NCBI RefSeq assembly: GCF_000696385.1
Contig: NZ_JJMN01000046.1
Span: forward strand, 434,001 to 498,000
Direction of reading: 5' to 3'
Length of the DNA: 64,000 nt
Source of the DNA: Vibrio metoecus
Lineage (GTDB): Bacteria; Pseudomonadota; Gammaproteobacteria; Enterobacterales; Vibrionaceae
Every line of letters starts with the position of its first letter. Position 1 is the stretch's first letter. The notes beneath the pieces are model-generated. The model did not search any database. It saw only the letters and a list, made by a program, of their open reading frames with translations, and was not told where the DNA came from. The position numbers were made by a program, and so were the translations under genes. Of the stretch, positions 57,210 to 64,000 are shown in pieces.

Positions 57210-57244
57210 ACTTGAAGTTGCAGGGGGGGGCTGCAACTTCAAGT
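57210..57244. repeat. Perfect 14-bp inverted repeat around a G-tract between dld-II and lldD
   Basis: ACTTGAAGTTGCAG (57210-57223) and its exact complement CTGCAACTTCAAGT (57231-57244) flank a run of seven G, so the whole is a hairpin with a G-rich loop. The arms match the ends of the ERIC elements in this window (CTACTTGAAGC, GCAACTTCAAGT), so it may be an ERIC internal-deletion remnant. It ends in TTTAAGGTTAGGGGATA like ERIC. Confidence 0.7.
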
Positions 57245-57269
57245 CGTTTAAGGTTAGGGGATACTTTTA

Positions 57270-58406
57270 TTATCTTTTGACTAATGAATCGCGTGACAGT
57301 TCGGCAATGCTCTTTGCGCCAGTCAAGGTCATGGCAACCCGCATCTCTTTTTCATACAGTTCGAGCAGGTTTTCTACCCCAGCGCGCCCTTGCGCTGCTA
57401 GAGCGTAAATAAACGAGCGGCCGAGCATGGTGCAATCTGCGCCGAGTGCCAACATGCGTACCACGTCTAGACCCGTGCGTATGCCTGAATCGACCAGAAT
57501 TTTCAGGTCGCCTTTCACCGCATCGGCAATCGCGGGTAGCGCTTGCACGGTAGAAAGCACGCCATCTAACTGGCGGCCACCGTGGTTAGACACCACAATG
57601 CCGTCTGCGCCAAAACGCACCGCATCTTTTGCATCTTCCGTATCCAAAATGCCCTTGATGATCATTGGGCCGTCCCAGAAATCACGGATCCACTCCAAGT
57701 CTTTCCATGAAATGGAAGGATCAAAGTTCGCGCCCAGCCAGCCGATGTAGTCTTCCAGTTTGGTCGGTGAACCACGATATTTGGAGATGTTGCCCAAATC
57801 ATGCGGCTTACCAAGCAAACCCACATCCCATGCCCAGCTCGGGTGTGCCATGGCTTGCAATACACGGCGCATCGCAGCGTTAGGACCGCTCATGCCAGAA
57901 TGCATATCGCGGTAACGGGCGCCCGGTACTGGCATATCCACGGTGAACACGAGATTTTTCACGCCAGCGGCTTTGGCACGCTCCAACACGTTTTTCATAA
58001 AGCCGCGATCTTTTAAAACGTAAAGTTGGAACCAGATAGGACGCTGAATCGAAGGCGCCACTTCTTCAATCGGGCAGACTGAAACGGTAGAAAGTGTAAA
58101 AGGAATACCTTTCGCTTCCGCCGCTTGCGCGGCTTGCACTTCGCCACGGCGGGCGTACATGCCGGTTAAACCCACAGGAGAAAGGGCGATCGGCAGCGCC
58201 ATTTTTTCGCCAAACAGCTCGGTTTCTAAACTCAGCTCCGACATATCATTCAGCACGCGCTGGCGCAGGGCAATGTCGGCCAGATCATCGCTGTTGCGTC
58301 TGAGCGTGTGTTCTCCATACGAGCCGCCATCGATATAGTGGAACAAAAAGGGCGGGAGTTTGGCTTTGGCTGCAGCGCGGTAATCGGTCGAAGCGGAAAT
58401 GATCAT
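57270..58406 (-). CDS. lldD: L-lactate dehydrogenase (cytochrome, FMN) LldD
   Basis: 378 residues. FMN-dependent alpha-hydroxy-acid dehydrogenase: [44 protein letters not shown], and the catalytic His-containing [13 protein letters not shown] motif. Oxidises L-lactate to pyruvate and passes electrons to quinone. Follows lldP by 123 bases in the lactate operon. Confidence 0.97.
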   Translation of the reverse strand: MIISASTDYRAAAKAKLPPFLFHYIDGGSYGEHTLRRNSDDLADIALRQRVLNDMSELSLETELFGEKMALPIALSPVGLTGMYARRGEVQAAQAAEAKGIPFTLSTVSVCPIEEVAPSIQRPIWFQLYVLKDRGFMKNVLERAKAAGVKNLVFTVDMPVPGARYRDMHSGMSGPNAAMRRVLQAMAHPSWAWDVGLLGKPHDLGNISKYRGSPTKLEDYIGWLGANFDPSISWKDLEWIRDFWDGPMIIKGILDTEDAKDAVRFGADGIVVSNHGGRQLDGVLSTVQALPAIADAVKGDLKILVDSGIRTGLDVVRMLALGADCTMLGRSFIYALAAQGRAGVENLLELYEKEMRVAMTLTGAKSIAELSRDSLVKR

Positions 58407-58529
58407 AATGCAATCCTATTCTGGGCCTATTCTGTGAATGTTTCTTTTTTGCTCAAGCCCATACGCAAGGTACAACGGTGAGCTTGAGCGATGAGAGCGA
58501 GATGCTCGCTCTCGGTGCTGATTAAAGGT

Positions 58530-60224
58530 TTAGCGGTTCATTAAAGCATCGGTCATGTTGAAGCCGTAAATCACGGTCATGCCGATGATGCCGGTCAAAA
58601 CAAGATAGTAGAGGGTTGGCAAAACGGTTTTGCGCAGTGTCGCACCTTCACGACCGAGCAGGCCAACCGTCGCGGATGCCGCGACCACGTTATGGATGGC
58701 AATCATGTTACCGGCGGCTGCACCAACGGCTTGCAGAGCGATGATCACCACGCTCGAGATGGTCAGCGTTTGTGCCACTTCAAATTGGAATTGGCTGAAC
58801 ATCATATTGGACACTGTGTTGGAACCGGCAATGAAAGCGCCCAGTGCACCAACGGTTGCACTCAGCATTGGGAAAGCGTCACCCACTAAACCTGCTGCAA
58901 AGTTAGCGGTCGTCACCGGCATACTGGCTAAATCTGCGCCGTTAACTCCAGAGTTAATGAAAATCCGCACCATCGGGATGGTAAACACCAGTACAAAGCC
59001 TGCGCCAATCAAGGTTTTGGTCGATTCACCAAACGCTTTGCCCATCGGTGCTAAGCTGCGAGCTTGAGTGAGAACCGCAATCAAGGCCACAAACACCAAA
59101 ATGCCACCGGGTAGATAAAGCGGCTCAATGGCAGTGCTGATGCCGGTTTCACCTAAAATATTGCTAAAGGAAACCTTGATACCCAGTAGCAACGCTTTGA
59201 AATCCGCACTCACACGGCTAGCGACGAGAATCACCGCGAGCAGCACATAAGGTGCCCACGCGAGAGCAAGACTCATCGGCTTGGCTTTGACGTCATCCAG
59301 ATCCATTTTCAGTGAGCCTAACCATTCCGCAGGCCATTCGTTTTCAGGGCGAAAATCCCATTGGGTCTTAGGTACCAAGAAGCCTTTTTTCGCCGCTGTT
59401 ACCACAATTGCAAGGCCAACGAGACCACCCATCAGTGAGGGAAACTCAGGGCCGAGGAACACGCCGGTCAGCGCGTAAGGAACAGTAAAGGCAAGGCCTG
59501 AAAAAATCGCGAAAGGCAGAATGTCCAAACCTTCCGTCCAACTGCGGTTTTTACCGAAGAAACGCGTCAACATCATCGCCATCAAAATGGGCATCAGTGT
59601 GCCGACTGAGGCATGGATCAGCGCCACACTGGTGGTGATTTGCTGCAGATACACATCCCAGTTTGAACCGTTGGCAATTAGCGCTTCCGTGATGTTGTGG
59701 GTGTCCAGACCTTTGTTGACGCCAACAATGATTGGCGTACCAACTGCGCCAAATGAAACGGGCGTCGATTGGATCATCATGCCCATTAACACCGCCGCAA
59801 GGGCGGGGAAACCAATCGCAACCAGCAGTGGGGCGGCAATCGCTGCAGGCGTTCCGAAGCCTGAAGCGCCCTCAATAAAGGAGCCAAAACACCAAGCGAT
59901 GATGATAGCCTGCACGCGGCGATCCGGTGAAATGTTGGTAAAGCCGTTACGAATCGTGGTAATCGCACCTGTGTATTTGAGCGTGTTGAGCAGGAAAATC
60001 GCACCAAACACAATCCACAACACAGAGACCGTGATGCCCAAACCTTGCAATACGGAGGCGATCACGCGGTTAGCCGACATATCCCAAAATATCAGGGCAA
60101 TCGCAACGGTAAGGGCGAAAGCCACAGGCATGGCTTTCTTGGCTGGCCAATTGAGGCCGACCAGTAAAATAGCGGCCACCACTATGGGTGAAAAGGCCAC
60201 CAGTGCGAGCAATGTTTCATTCAT
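58530..60224 (-). CDS. lldP: L-lactate permease LldP/LctP
   Basis: 564 residues from ATG 60224 with GAGGA upstream; the longer frame adds 18 unlikely residues. LctP family with about 13 membrane helices ([72 protein letters not shown]). Imports lactate (and glycolate) with protons. First gene of lldP-lldD-dld-II, divergent from a LysR regulator. Confidence 0.97.
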   Translation of the reverse strand: MNETLLALVAFSPIVVAAILLVGLNWPAKKAMPVAFALTVAIALIFWDMSANRVIASVLQGLGITVSVLWIVFGAIFLLNTLKYTGAITTIRNGFTNISPDRRVQAIIIAWCFGSFIEGASGFGTPAAIAAPLLVAIGFPALAAVLMGMMIQSTPVSFGAVGTPIIVGVNKGLDTHNITEALIANGSNWDVYLQQITTSVALIHASVGTLMPILMAMMLTRFFGKNRSWTEGLDILPFAIFSGLAFTVPYALTGVFLGPEFPSLMGGLVGLAIVVTAAKKGFLVPKTQWDFRPENEWPAEWLGSLKMDLDDVKAKPMSLALAWAPYVLLAVILVASRVSADFKALLLGIKVSFSNILGETGISTAIEPLYLPGGILVFVALIAVLTQARSLAPMGKAFGESTKTLIGAGFVLVFTIPMVRIFINSGVNGADLASMPVTTANFAAGLVGDAFPMLSATVGALGAFIAGSNTVSNMMFSQFQFEVAQTLTISSVVIIALQAVGAAAGNMIAIHNVVAASATVGLLGREGATLRKTVLPTLYYLVLTGIIGMTVIYGFNMTDALMNR

Positions 60225-60429
60225 GGAGTACTTCCTCGTCCTTGAACTCTCCATCAATCGGGATGAGCTAACGCGCACAGAATGTAGGGTACGGCTAACC
60301 AGTAAGAGTTCGGTTGTTGATTTTTTATAGTTGTGATCAGGTTGTTAGGTTCGCGTGAATTTACTGCTTTATTTTTTGTGGATATAGGGAAATAATGAAA
60401 TTCATTATTTCCAAAAATAACAAAATCAG

Positions 60430-61329
60430 ATGCGTGCCGATGACTTAATTTTGTTTTATCAAGTGATTGAATTGGGGAGTTTCAGTAAGGTTGCAGAGCA
60501 AAATGGCCTTACAAATTCGGTGGTTAGCAAAAGATTGGCGCGATTGGAAGAAGAGCTCGGCGTGCAGCTATTGTATCGAACAACGCGTAAATTGACCTTG
60601 ACTGAGGCCGGCAAGGCGCTGTTGCACGGTGCGAAAAATGTGAAGCAAGCCACTCAAGAAGCGCTGGATGCGGTGGTGGGATTTGGTGAAAACGTCAGCG
60701 GTCACATCAAAATGTCGGTGCCGACCATCTCGGGTGACTTGATTTTGGCTGATGCGGTCGCCGAGTTTTGTAACCTACATCCGGGACTGACGGTAGATAT
60801 GTCGCTGGATAATCGCTTTGTGGATTTGGTGGAAGGCGGCTATGACTTGGTGATCCGCACCGGTTATTTGGAAGATTCGAGTTTGATTGCGCGGCATATT
60901 TTGGACTCGCAGTGGGTAGTGTGCGCGTCTCCTGCTTACATTGCCCGCAACGGTAAACCGCTCAAGCCAGAAGATTTAGCTAGACACAACTGCTTGCAAT
61001 ACGCCTATCAAACCACGGGGGCGACCGATTGGGAATTTAAAGGGGCAAAAGGCAACTACATAGTTAAAGTGTCCGGTACCTTTTCGACCGATAATGCCAC
61101 CGCACTGCGTAAAGCCGCGCTTGGTGGGCATGGCATTGCTTATGTACCGCGCTGTTTGGTGTATCACGATTTTCGTAATGGCGAATTGGTGGACGTGTTT
61201 CCAGAACAAGTCGGTAAAAAGCTTGGTATCTACGCAGTTTATCCATTCACTCGCCAACCGCCCAACAAAGTGCGTTTGTTGATTGAACATATCCGCGCCC
61301 GTTATTTAGCGATATCACATTATTTTTAA
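60430..61329 (+). CDS. LysR-family regulator, probable lactate-operon regulator
   Basis: 299 residues. HTH residues 3-60 (ADDLILFYQVIELGSFSKVAEQNGLTNSVVSKRLARLEEELGVQLLYRTTRKLTLTEAG), effector domain from about 90 (IKMSVPTISGDLILADAVAEF). Divergent from lldP with 205 bases between, so it most likely controls the lactate genes. This differs from E. coli, where a GntR-type LldR does so. The inducer is presumably lactate (inference). Confidence 0.93.
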   Translation: MRADDLILFYQVIELGSFSKVAEQNGLTNSVVSKRLARLEEELGVQLLYRTTRKLTLTEAGKALLHGAKNVKQATQEALDAVVGFGENVSGHIKMSVPTISGDLILADAVAEFCNLHPGLTVDMSLDNRFVDLVEGGYDLVIRTGYLEDSSLIARHILDSQWVVCASPAYIARNGKPLKPEDLARHNCLQYAYQTTGATDWEFKGAKGNYIVKVSGTFSTDNATALRKAALGGHGIAYVPRCLVYHDFRNGELVDVFPEQVGKKLGIYAVYPFTRQPPNKVRLLIEHIRARYLAISHYF

Positions 61330-61481
61330 AAGATAAAAAACTCACTCATCAAGGCCACTTCCTATGAGGATTATCACTTCTTGGGCATTTCCCGTAAAAA
61401 GGCGTGGTAACAAATTGCGCATATTTTCAATCTTAAGTCTATCCTTTTGAATAACGTGTAAACGAATGAAGGATACCTCAA

Positions 61482-62225
61482 ATGCGTTATGGACTAAGCA
61501 AATGGCTGTGGATTCCACTTTTGTCATTATCGGCGGCTTTTTCTGTTAAGGCTGACACCTTGCTACTGACTTCGCTAGATTGGCCGCCCTATTCAGGTGA
61601 TGGGTTGGCTGAAAAAGGTGCCTCGATTGCGGTAGTAAAGGCGGCCGTTGAATCCATGGGACATCAGTTGGTGGTTGAGTTTTATCCTTGGTCACGAGCG
61701 GTGCATCTGGCGAAAGAGGACTCTAAATACTCGGGTTATTTTCCAGAATATTTTTTTGAAGATAACAGCTTACTCTTCTCCGATTCTATCGGCACCGGTC
61801 CATTAGGTTTTGCGGAAAATGTGGCAAACCCAGTTCAATGGTCGGTGCTGGATGATCTTAAGCCTTACACGATTGGTGTAGTACGTGATTACGTTAACAC
61901 GCCTGAGCTCGATAACATGATTGCACAAGGTCAATTGCTCTCTTCTGCGGTGAACAGTGATGTGCAGAATTTACAAAAAATTGCTAAAGGCCGCGTTCCT
62001 TTAGCAGTGATTGATAGCAACGTATTTAATTACCTCAAAAATAATGATCCCAGCCTTACCGCAGATAAAGACAAGCTGCAAATGAACAAGCAGTTGTTGG
62101 TGGAGAAAGATCTGCACATCGCATTTCGCAATGATCCCCAAGGCCAGAAATGGCAAGCCATCGTGAATGAAGGCCTGAAAAAAATTGATATCAACCAGAT
62201 CATGAACAGCTACATGTCGAAGTAG
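61482..62225 (+). CDS. Periplasmic solute-binding protein (family 3), probable chemoreceptor partner
   Basis: 247 residues with a signal peptide (to about residue 24, SVKADTLL). Family 3 binding fold: LTSLDWPPYSGDGLAEKGASIAVVKAAVESMGHQLVVEFYPWSRAVHLAKEDSKYSGYF. The RAVH segment and the lack of the TPERS Arg loop of ordinary amino acid transporters place it in the group of stand-alone binding proteins often next to MCP or GGDEF genes. No permease is nearby. It precedes the MCP by 112 bases; a GAGAGG/CCTCTC hairpin (62261-62275) lies between. Confidence 0.88.
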   Translation: MRYGLSKWLWIPLLSLSAAFSVKADTLLLTSLDWPPYSGDGLAEKGASIAVVKAAVESMGHQLVVEFYPWSRAVHLAKEDSKYSGYFPEYFFEDNSLLFSDSIGTGPLGFAENVANPVQWSVLDDLKPYTIGVVRDYVNTPELDNMIAQGQLLSSAVNSDVQNLQKIAKGRVPLAVIDSNVFNYLKNNDPSLTADKDKLQMNKQLLVEKDLHIAFRNDPQGQKWQAIVNEGLKKIDINQIMNSYMSK

Positions 62226-62337
62226 CGGGTGGCTAGCAATGTCAGATGGGAAGGTTTAACGAGAGGGGGCCTCTCAGTTCCCGCTTTGTTGGTGAAGAGT
62301 GTTTTGCTCTTGAGCCTTCTGTATCAACGGAGGTCAC

Positions 62338-63885
62338 ATGTTTAGAAGTATAAAATTCGTAGCAATAGTACAAATTGTTTTGGCGGTTTGTGCAGTTTTG
62401 CTGGGGTTAACCGTCTTTGAATACAAAAAGGCGCTGAATAATATTACCGACGATCTCAATTTGACTGTGAATAACACGTTATCGCGTTTACAGGTTAATT
62501 TACCCAAACCCTTATGGGATTTTGATTTAGAGTCAGTCAAATCCGTTATTAGCGCGGAGTTAAAAACCCCAGAGATTTCTTCAATCAAAATTAGTGATAC
62601 AGCGGGTAAACCGATTCTTTATTTGATGCCAGGTTCGGAAAAAGATGAGAACGGCCAGCCAATCATTGTGAATGTGGAAAATGACAGTTCGATCTCGTCG
62701 CTTCCTTTGGTGAGTGGGCCGCTTGAATTTGTCGAATATGGTAAGAAAAACCCGATCGGCTCAATTGATATCCATTATTCAGATGAGCTCATGCAACAGC
62801 AACTCACGGAGTCCATTTCGTTTAACCTATTCAAAGTGCTGATCTTGGCGATTCTGATCCCCTGCATGTTGTTTGTCATTTTGAATTTCGCGGTATTGAA
62901 ACCCCTGAATGAGTTAGGAGACAAAACTCAAGCGCTATCCAGTGGTGATGGTGATCTAACCCATCAATTGCCACCTGCCAAATACAAAGAATTTCAATCC
63001 GTTACACAAGGTATAAATCAGTTCACTGCAACACTGCGCACCGTAGTGTCTGAAATGAATCAAGCATCGGGCGAACTGGGGCAACAAGCTCAACAAAGTC
63101 GCGAAAAAGCAGAAGAGAACGTCGCTCAAATTAACAAGCAAAAACATCAACTTGAAACCATCGCTGCTGCTGCGACAGAGTTGAATCATTCGGTAGTGAC
63201 GGTTGCCCAAACGGTGAACGATACCGCTCAGCAAGCCCTCACTGCGACCCATTTAACCGATACCGTTGTGAAAGAAATTGGTTCCGCGACTGCCGATATT
63301 TCCAACATGTGTAGTGAAATGACCCGCGTTAACCAAGAGATGAATAAACTGCTGGTGGAAGGTGAAAAAATCACCACGGTTCTGAATGTGATTAATGACA
63401 TTTCGGAACAGACCAATTTATTGGCTCTGAATGCTGCAATTGAAGCGGCACGCGCTGGGGAACAAGGGCGAGGTTTTGCGGTAGTCGCTGATGAAGTGAG
63501 AAACCTAGCAGTAAAAACCAGTCAATCTACAGAACAAATTAAAGCCAACATTACCAACCTAAATCGCGCAACGAATACGGTCGAAGAAGAGTTGACGCGT
63601 ATGACAGGGTTACTCGAAAAAACAGCCGAAAAAGTGAGCCATTCACAAGCTTCTATTCGGGATGTTAAATCGTCTGTCGAAATGATTTCTGAGCGAAGTG
63701 ATCAGATCCATTTATCGGCGGAGGAACAAAGAACAGCGATCGAAGAAATCAGTCACGCCATCGTGGAGGCTTCGGAAGCTGCAAATAGTGTGTATGAACG
63801 GGCTGCCCAAAACGCAGAAGGAACCAAGCGGGTGAGTGCGATCAGTGCGTTAATTGCTGAACATATGGCGAAGTTCAGAACCTAA
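62338..63885 (+). CDS. Methyl-accepting chemotaxis protein between two binding-protein genes
   Basis: 515 residues, GGAGG before the ATG. N-terminal membrane helix ([23 protein letters not shown]), a short ~120-residue periplasmic domain with [16 protein letters not shown] of the double-helical 2CSK/4HB-like type, second helix ([21 protein letters not shown]), HAMP, then [20 protein letters not shown]. The small sensor could take signals from the flanking periplasmic binding proteins rather than bind ligand directly (inference). Confidence 0.92.
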   Translation: MFRSIKFVAIVQIVLAVCAVLLGLTVFEYKKALNNITDDLNLTVNNTLSRLQVNLPKPLWDFDLESVKSVISAELKTPEISSIKISDTAGKPILYLMPGSEKDENGQPIIVNVENDSSISSLPLVSGPLEFVEYGKKNPIGSIDIHYSDELMQQQLTESISFNLFKVLILAILIPCMLFVILNFAVLKPLNELGDKTQALSSGDGDLTHQLPPAKYKEFQSVTQGINQFTATLRTVVSEMNQASGELGQQAQQSREKAEENVAQINKQKHQLETIAAAATELNHSVVTVAQTVNDTAQQALTATHLTDTVVKEIGSATADISNMCSEMTRVNQEMNKLLVEGEKITTVLNVINDISEQTNLLALNAAIEAARAGEQGRGFAVVADEVRNLAVKTSQSTEQIKANITNLNRATNTVEEELTRMTGLLEKTAEKVSHSQASIRDVKSSVEMISERSDQIHLSAEEQRTAIEEISHAIVEASEAANSVYERAAQNAEGTKRVSAISALIAEHMAKFRT

Positions 63886-63904
63886 GTCAATAACAGGAGC
63901 GTTT

Positions 63905-64000
63905 ATGATGAAATCCATTGTTACTCTAATCAGTTTAGTGTTGTGTAGTTTTTCCACTTGGGCGCAGACGATCACGGCCGCTCAAGACCCATGGCCGCCT
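63905..64000 (+). CDS. Start of a second periplasmic solute-binding protein (cut by window end)
   Basis: ATG 63905 with AGGAG five bases upstream. The first 32 residues give a signal peptide (MMKSIVTLISLVLCSFSTWAQ) followed by TITAAQDPWPP, the same N-terminal pattern as the binding protein at 61482 (TLLLTSLDWPPY). The rest lies beyond the window. Same strand as the MCP, 19 bases after its stop, so cotranscribed. Confidence 0.75.
   Translation, partial: MMKSIVTLISLVLCSFSTWAQTITAAQDPWPP

Noticed and set aside
1-64000. CRISPR, prophage, insertion sequence, tRNA or rRNA
   Set aside because: No regularly spaced repeats, no transposase or integrase, and no cloverleaf or rRNA-like stretch was recognised.

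Overview
The window looks like chromosome II of Vibrio cholerae or a very close relative. The reasons are the gene families and their order (putA-putP, speF-potE, RFN-ribB, mtlADR with an MtlS-like antisense RNA, an M23 peptidase plus bactofilin pair, aroG, lldP-lldD and Fe-S D-lactate dehydrogenase), five methyl-accepting chemotaxis proteins (MCPs) in 64 kb, and ERIC-type repeats. Species assignment is from memory of family content, not from a search. No phage, integron, transposase, CRISPR, tRNA or rRNA was seen, so this is ordinary accessory-metabolism chromosome.

Layout. 0-2.1 kb: two tandem paralogous secreted coiled-coil/PEGA proteins, one cut by the window edge and one broken. 2.4-9.5 kb: proline catabolism (AraC-type PutR-like activator, putA, a degenerate aldehyde dehydrogenase, putP) and a small zinc-ribbon protein. 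9.7-13.8 kb: Cache-type MCP, Lrp-type regulator, aldehyde dehydrogenase and an ERIC element. 14.3-18.3 kb: ornithine/putrescine module, headed by a 38-residue SpeFL-like leader peptide, then speF and potE. 18.5-20.1 kb: FMN riboswitch, ribB and a TrmY-family methyltransferase. 20.2-34.3 kb: LysR/MarR regulators next to small redox enzymes and drug/metabolite exporters, with one MCP and a second ERIC element. 34.4-36.6 kb: YccF, a possible nuclease-fold protein and a Gfo/Idh/MocA oxidoreductase. 36.7-40.7 kb: mannitol operon with MtlS. 41.2-44.2 kb: M23 peptidase/bactofilin pair and a hexose phosphate mutase. 44.3-49 kb: polar amino acid ABC transporter and divergent aroG. 49.1-54 kb: MATE exporter and two tandem Aer-like PAS receptors. 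54.3-61.3 kb: D- and L-lactate oxidation with lactate permease and a divergent LysR regulator. 61.5-64 kb: periplasmic binding protein, MCP, and the start of a second binding protein.

How the genes work together. The window is a series of uptake-plus-catabolism units (proline, mannitol, lactate, amino acids, ornithine/putrescine), each with a local regulator or RNA device, among chemoreceptors. The two best RNA-level signals are the SpeFL-like leader upstream of speF and the MtlS-like antisense RNA over the mtlA start. A perfect 26-bp palindrome plus a related imperfect one between marR and a DMT exporter is a clear operator pair.

Data-quality caution. Ten genes carry about thirteen small reading-frame lesions, mostly one-base changes in short homopolymer runs, and two genes show closely spaced lesions of opposite sign. 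This pattern fits base-calling error at least as well as gene decay, so the broken genes should be confirmed before being called pseudogenes.
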